A stretch of 64,000 nt of DNA. Origin: Aplectana chamaeleonis (lineage: Eukaryota > Nematoda > Chromadorea > Rhabditida > Cosmocercidae). Made by a program: the position numbers and the translations under genes. Positions 58,395 to 64,000 of the stretch are shown here, piece by piece. Position 1 is the first letter of the stretch, and the number at the start of each line of letters is the position of its first letter. The notes below the pieces were generated by a model. It saw nothing but the letters and a program-made list of their open reading frames with translations, ran no database searches and was not told where the DNA came from. The DNA is taken from assembly GCA_029168955.1 (NCBI GenBank), contig JAPDOI010000968.1:180936-244935 (forward strand), in the 5' to 3' direction.

Positions 58395-60135
58395 AACTCT
58401 CTATGACGTCCTGCACATTCCGCACCTGGGTCCTTAACACATTTCACGACGTCCTGCACGCACCTACTGGGGTACACACCCATTCCATGACGTCCTGCGC
58501 ATTCTTACTGGGAACACTGCGCGCACTTTCTATGATGTCCTGCACGCCTCCATTCGGGTCCCTGCACACTCCCACTGAGGTCCTGCACACTTCCCTCCGA
58601 CGTTCTGCACACTTTCTATAACATTCTGCACACTCCCATTTTTTTTTTTTTGGTGCCTGCAAACTCCCACTGTGGTCCTGCACATTTTCTCTGACGTTCT
58701 GCACTCTTTCTATGACATTCTGCACACTCCCATTTGGGTCATGCACACTCCCACTGGAGTCCTGCAGACTTCGTTTGACGTCCTGCTCACTACCATTTGG
58801 GTCGTGCACACTCTCACTGGTGTCCTGCACACTTTCTCCGACGTTCTGCACACTTTCTATGACGTTCTGCACACTCCCATTTGGGTCATGCACACTCCCA
58901 CTGGGGTCCTGCACACTTTATACGACGTTCTGGACACTCCCACTGGGGTCCTGCACACTTTCCATAACGTTTTGCACAATTCCATTTGGGTCCTGCACAC
59001 ACTCCCACTGGGGTCCTACACACACTCCTCCCGACGCTCTGCACACTCCCATTTGGGTCCTGCACACTCCCACTAGGGTTCTGCACACTTCCTCAGATGT
59101 TCTGCACACTTTCTGCTGACGTTCTGCACACTCCCATTTGGGTGTGCACACACTCCCACTGGGGTCCTGCACACTTTCTGTGACGTCCTGCACACTCCCA
59201 TTTGGGTCCCTGCACCCACTTTCTGTGACGTTCTGCACACTTCCATTTGGAGTCCTGCACCTCTCACACTGGGAGTCCCTGCACACACCTTCTGTGACGT
59301 CCACCACACCTCCATTTTAGCTTCTGCACATTTTCCATGACATCCCTGCACACACTTTTGTGACATTCTACACACTCACAATGGGGTCCTACACACTCTC
59401 TATGACGTCCTGCACACTCCCACTGTAGTCCTGCACACGCTTTTTATGACAGCCTGCACAGTCCACACAAGGGTCCTGCACACTTCCTATAACGACCACC
59501 ACACTCTGCACAGTCCTGCACACTTTCTACGACGTCCTGCACACTCCCACTGTAGCCCTGTGCGCTTTTACGACGTCCTGCACATTTCCACTGGACTCCT
59601 GCACACGTTTTCCATGACGTCCTGCACACTCCCACTGAGGTCCTGCACACTTTCTATGACGTATACACACTCCCACTGGGGTCCTGCACTTACCATGACG
59701 GCCTGCACAGTCCCACTCAAGTCCTGCACACTTCCTATAACGACCTGCACACCTCCCACTGCAAGTCCTGCACGCTTTTATGACGTCCTGCACACTCCCA
59801 CTGGGGTCCTGCACACTTACCATGACGGCCTGCACCGTCCCACTGGGGTCCTGCACACTTCCTACGACAACCTGCACACTCCCACTGGGAGTCCTGCACG
59901 CTGTTATGACATCTTGCACACTCCCACAGGGTCCCTGCACACTCCCACTAGGGTCCTGCACACTTACCATGACGGCCTGCACAGTCGCAAGGGTCCTGCA
60001 CACTTCCTATGACAGCCTGCACACTCCCACTGGGGTCCTGCACGCTTTTCATGACGTCCTGCACACACTCCCACTGAGGTCCTGCACGCTTACACTGACG
60101 GCCTGCACAGTCCCACTGGGGTCCTGCACACTTCC
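58395..60135. repeat. minisatellite, about 42-bp composite unit
   Basis: About 40 units alternating two half-units, CCTGCACACTCCCACTGGGGT and CCTGCACACTTTCTATGACGT, with drift. The composite length is near a multiple of three, so several frames on both strands stay open (for example repeated VLHTPTG or CRTPVGVC phrases). These are repeat artefacts. A (T)12 run interrupts near 58629. Confidence 0.93.
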
Positions 60136-60395
60136 AGCGCACGCCGTGATTCGAGTACTTCTGCACTTCTGGGTGCACACTCATAGGGTTTTCATGACCC
60201 ACGGCTAAATTGCGCCCCACGGACAAACTCGGTGGTCCCGAGACGCGCACGAGGCGATTCAGGCTGATTTTTGGTAATCGATAGAGTGTCCACCCACGCA
60301 ACATGTTGGTACCATTTCTGATCCTTGATTTTGAAAATAATCAGTACATAATGCACAGGTGATTCATAATACATAAACGCAATCGACACATACAT

Positions 60396-60439
60396 AATAA
60401 ATAATAATATAGTAATAATAATAATATATAATAATAATC

Positions 60440-60470
<31 letters not shown>

Positions 60471-60633
60471 TAATAATAATGATAATAATAATGTGTGTAA
60501 TAATGATAATAATAATATATATAAATAATAATATAAATAATGATAATAATAATAATATAAATAATAATAATAATAATAATAATAATATAAATAATATAAA
60601 TAATAATAATATAAATAATAATAATAATAATAT

Positions 60634-60672
<39 letters not shown>
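60396..60672. repeat. (TAA)n-rich microsatellite
   Basis: About 275 bases of TAA with ATA, GATAA and AAATAA variants, ending directly at the 3' end of RTE-like copy B. Confidence 0.95.
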
Positions 60673-60673
<1 letters not shown>

Positions 60674-60674
60674 T

Positions 60675-63600
60675 ATATAATTCGCCTGACGCGGTCATTC
60701 CGCATCTTCACCGAGGTGTGCCGTCCTAGTAGTCAGCCGTGTCCATTTTCACGGTCTTCAGCCACAATTTGAACACCTCACATCCAGCTGTCACTATTCC
60801 ATTTCCTGCGAAACGAAACATCGCGCCTGAACTGTCTTTCGATGCCGAGTGACTTTAAATCCTCTTTAACCACATCCGTCCAGAACTTTCGCCTACGCCC
60901 AGGTGGCCGTTTCCAGACAGGATTTGGAAGCATCTTAAAGCGTGTTGTACGAGACGATCCGGCGTTCTTCTTAGTATATGCCCGAGCAGTCGAAGTCGAC
61001 TTTCCATTGTTGCTTGAGATGGCGTTAGGAGATGCTGGCACCTCCCACGTGTCAAGCGTTGATGTACTGCGTCGATTTCCTTGTAAAGGTCTTCGTTATG
61101 GCATACACGCGGCCAGAAATATCAAGCAAACGCCTAAAGCTTCCTCTCCGTGCAATCCAACCTTTCCATCTGCGTTTTCGGTGCTGCCCACGTCTCCGAT
61201 CCGTACATCATGATAGGGCGAATAGCGGTAGACGCGCAACTTGACTTCCTTCGCGATGGTGGTAGACCACAAACACTTGGTTAGAGAATTGAATGCAGAC
61301 GTAGCTTTCGCACATCGTTGTCGAATATCCGCTGCATAACTACCATCGTTCTTCAGCAAACAGCCCAAATAACAGAAATCGTCCACCAGTTCGATACGTT
61401 GTCCGTCCACACAAACTCCAGTTGAAGGCCTCTGAGAGACCCACATCTCCTTGCATTTGTCGGGACGAAGACGAAGTCCGTAGGCTGCGGCATACTTCGA
61501 AACGAGGTTCACAATCCTTTGCAGTTTTGCGTTGTTTTCAGCGAATAACACAATGTCGTCGGCGTACTCCAGGTCGACAAGGGAGCGTCCTGATGGTGTT
61601 AGGATCACATCCGCAGGAAACTGTTCTGCAACTCTACGCATGATGTCATCAACGGCGAAGTTGAAAAGAAAAGGGCCTGCAACGGCTCCTTGCCTTACTC
61701 CTGTTTTCACCTCGAAACCTGACGTAAATCCGACAGGTGTACGAACTGCTGCTGTTGTTCCTTTGTTCATGTCCTCGATTAACCGAACATACTTTTCCGG
61801 GACTCCATCTGCTCGCAGAGCATTGAGCAATCGATCACGATGAGGAGAGTCGAACGCGGCTTCAAAGTCAAAAAGCAAGCAGTAATGGCTTCGAAAACCG
61901 CTGCCACGATTCAATTACTCTTCTCACGACGAACACTTGGTCGATGGTCGATCTTCCAGGTCGAAAACCGGCTTGCTCATCTCTGGTCGTTCCTTCACGA
62001 TGTTTGATAAGTCGCTCGAGAATGATACGTTCTAAAACCTTGTACATGACACGAAGTAGAGAGATTCCTCTGTAGTTCTTAGGATCCGTGACGGATAGCT
62101 TCTTGTGAAGAGGTACGATGATCGCATGTCTCCACGAATCGGGTATCCTTTCGCTCATCCATATGGCACGGATGGTGTTGGTCATTTCACGAATCCCAGA
62201 CGGAGGAAGAGCTTTCAGCATTTCAGCAGTGATGTTGTCATCTCCACCTGCCTTTCCATTCTTCATTTTCCGGACACAATCCAAAACTTCAGACTCAGTC
62301 GGCGGTTCCTCACTGACATCGTAATGTGCTCTCTGATCATGCAGGAGCTCAGGTACTGATGGCGCTGTACGATTCAGTAGTGAACTGAAGTAATCCTTCC
62401 ATATTGGCAGCGTCGCATCACCAACTGCAACTCCATTGGTAGTGTTCAAGACAGGAGAACATCTCTTCATCTTCCCGCTATACTGTCGCAGCAACGTGTA
62501 GGCTTTCCTCGGATTCTTCTCCTCCCAAGCCTTCTCGAACTCCTTAGCTCTACACGTCCACTCTCGTTCGCGGTCACTTTGAAGCTGCCGACGCAACTTC
62601 CTCCTCAGACGCTTCTCCTCCACGAAGTTTCCTGCAGTTCGGAGAGCACATACTCTGTTGTAGGTAGATGTTGTTTCTTCTGAGACGTAGGCGAACTTCT
62701 TCTTAGGCTGTACAACCGGGAGTGCCTCTTTCGAAGCGTCCTGGATGCACTTGACAAAAGAATCCGCGTCGCAAAGTTTCTTCTTAGTCCGTACTCCGAT
62801 GTGAATAGAAACGCGTTGTCGGAAATTCCTTCTGCACTCTTCATCTCTGAGACTTGTCATGTCAATCCTCTGGAGGCTGAGCCCTCGCTTCCTCTTATGA
62901 ATCCTCGCAGTGAAGTTCAACAGAACAGGACGGTGATCCGAATCGAATGCGACATCCCACAGCTCTAGATCTTCGAATGTCCGATACTGGAATATTCCTC
63001 GTCAGGACATAGTCAAGCTGTAGTTTCAAAGTTGTCATCTTCCGCTTCCGCTGCTCTTCTGGAGATAGCCGGGTTGGTCCCTGCCACGTAAGCTGATGGC
63101 GGCGATGATTCCTCTTGAATGTCGATGCAATAATCAGACCACTGCGTTCACAAAAGTCGACAAGGCGGTAGCCATTGTCCGATGTTTGCTCCACTGGGTA
63201 GAACCATTTACCGAGTACTTCGGATTCTTGATCAAGTCCCATCTTTGCATTTGCGTCAATCCCCACGACAACAGAATGTTGACAAGGTATCCTGGCCCTC
63301 AACGTATTGAGTTCCTCATTAAACGCATCCTTCGAATTGTCTTCGGCGGTTTCAGTGGGCGCATGAGCACTCACTATCCATAGATTGAATCCTCTGTGAT
63401 CCAGCAGTCGTACGAATGCATTCCGGCACTACGTTGAGCTGAATTCCTTGACCATACCATTGAAATCCTTCCTTACAGCTATTGCACAGCCTCCCACTCT
63501 CCTATCGTCAGCTTTACGGCAGTAGATGGTGTACTCTCCGACGCTGATGACGGGTCTATCCTTGAGGCGGGTTTCCTGCAAAGCAGCAAACGGTGCATGG

Positions 63601-63720
63601 AAATAGCTCAGAAGTCTGGATAGCGCAGTTTTTGGATATCACTCGACAGCGATCGACAGTTCAGGGTGGCGAAATTGTGGCTTGTGGCCAAAGACTCCAT
63701 GACTCCTAGGTACGGATCCT
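60675..63720 (-). pseudogene. RTE-like non-LTR retrotransposon copy B, near full length
   Basis: Minus strand: APE-type endonuclease with TLNCRSLSSDIQ (about 63660), LQETRLKDRPV (63565), HSVVVGIDANAKMG (63265), LQLDYVLTRN (63010), and a SDHRPVLL block in a second frame (about 62930). Then a long frame 62920-61868 (linker and RT fingers, GFRPGRSTIDQVFVVRRV) and frame 61914-61096 (FEAAFDSPHRDRLL, GVRQGAVAGPFLF, LVDLEYADDIVLFAENN, LVDDFCYLGCLLKND). These two frames are separated by a 2-base deletion near 61870 relative to copy A and the 24.3-kb copy. A further shift near 61230 breaks the C-terminal WxxP-R domain (AMESRLRLLGHILR). The catalytic YADD is intact. Damaged, but the best RTE-like copy here. 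Confidence 0.88.
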
Positions 63721-63918
63721 AAGGTGTTATGGACCAGAGGCCTTAGTGTGCCGGACAGCGACACCTTTATGCAATGTGCGGGATACTTTCGCGATATAGT
63801 TGTGCACGCTATATCGCTCGAACGTTCCTGTGTACACTCAAACGTCTGCTGGGTTCCAGTAGAAGCAGGGGCACCAACGAGCAGAGTACCAACAGACTTG
63901 TATACACACCCCCTAGGA

Positions 63919-63931
63919 TATAAATAAATAA

Positions 63932-63980
<49 letters not shown>

Positions 63981-64000
63981 TACATATATACTATACTATA
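63919..64000. repeat. TAAA/TA microsatellite at window end
   Basis: ATAAATAAATAAATA then TA repeats to about 63971, then ATATACACATATA variants to the window edge. It lies about 200 bases upstream of the recognised 5' end of RTE-like copy B. Confidence 0.9.

Noticed and set aside
58444..60208. Many open frames of 100-188 codons on both strands
   Set aside because: Artefacts of a minisatellite whose composite unit is about three-fold divisible.
60364..60772. Ile-, Leu- and Asn-rich frames on both strands
   Set aside because: Translation of the (TAA)n array.

Overview
The window looks like nuclear DNA of a nematode, most likely a clade V (strongylid, hookworm-like) parasite. The basis is a split seven-transmembrane chemoreceptor gene of the nematode Sra superfamily, introns ending in TTTCAG-type acceptors, and non-LTR reverse transcriptases of the type common in strongylid assemblies. 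There is no sign of prokaryotic gene organisation. Species assignment is inference.

Two host genes can be assembled from splice signals. At the left edge, on the plus strand, three exons (433-568, 646-769, 3266-3370) encode the C-terminal part of a STAC-like protein with two SH3 modules; its 5' exons lie outside the window. On the minus strand, seven phase-compatible exons between 27438 and 16504 encode a largely complete Sra-superfamily chemoreceptor. Its first visible intron is 7.8 kb and holds mariner, RTE-like and MITE debris. Four further exon-like segments (near 10.7, 36.7, 54.5 and 55.1 kb) are unassigned.

Most of the rest is transposable elements. From left to right: TTAA-flanked MITEs throughout (about 14 copies or fragments of related subfamilies with AGGCA... 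ends); a decayed Tc1-like transposase (5.5-6.2 kb); a large fold-back (11.4-12.7 kb); a 2.48 kb hAT-type element with an 8-bp target duplication, nested inside an older palindrome and itself carrying a MITE (13.1-15.6 kb); mariner joined to an RTE-like fragment (23.3-25.1 kb); paired Penelope-like termini (26.1-27.05 kb); twin short MITEs (33-33.9 kb); a fold-back built of exact 144-bp units (34.9-36.4 kb); a dumbbell element (36.9-37.6 kb); two inverted pairs of Penelope-like elements (39.4-44.6 and 50.8-53.65 kb); a decayed non-LTR element (46.95-50.0 kb); and two RTE-like copies (55.55-58.1 and 60.7-63.7 kb) flanking a 1.7 kb minisatellite. Long AT microsatellites repeatedly abut retroelement ends.

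The most interesting signal is in the Penelope-like elements. They carry hammerhead-ribozyme-like motifs just downstream of the GIY-YIG region, in sense orientation, and three separate families are all found as head-to-head inverted pairs with these ribozyme-bearing ends pointing outward. The best mechanistic evidence elsewhere is a MITE inside an RTE copy whose filled and empty sites show a TTAA target duplication. All coordinates of degenerate elements are approximate, and identities were judged by eye.
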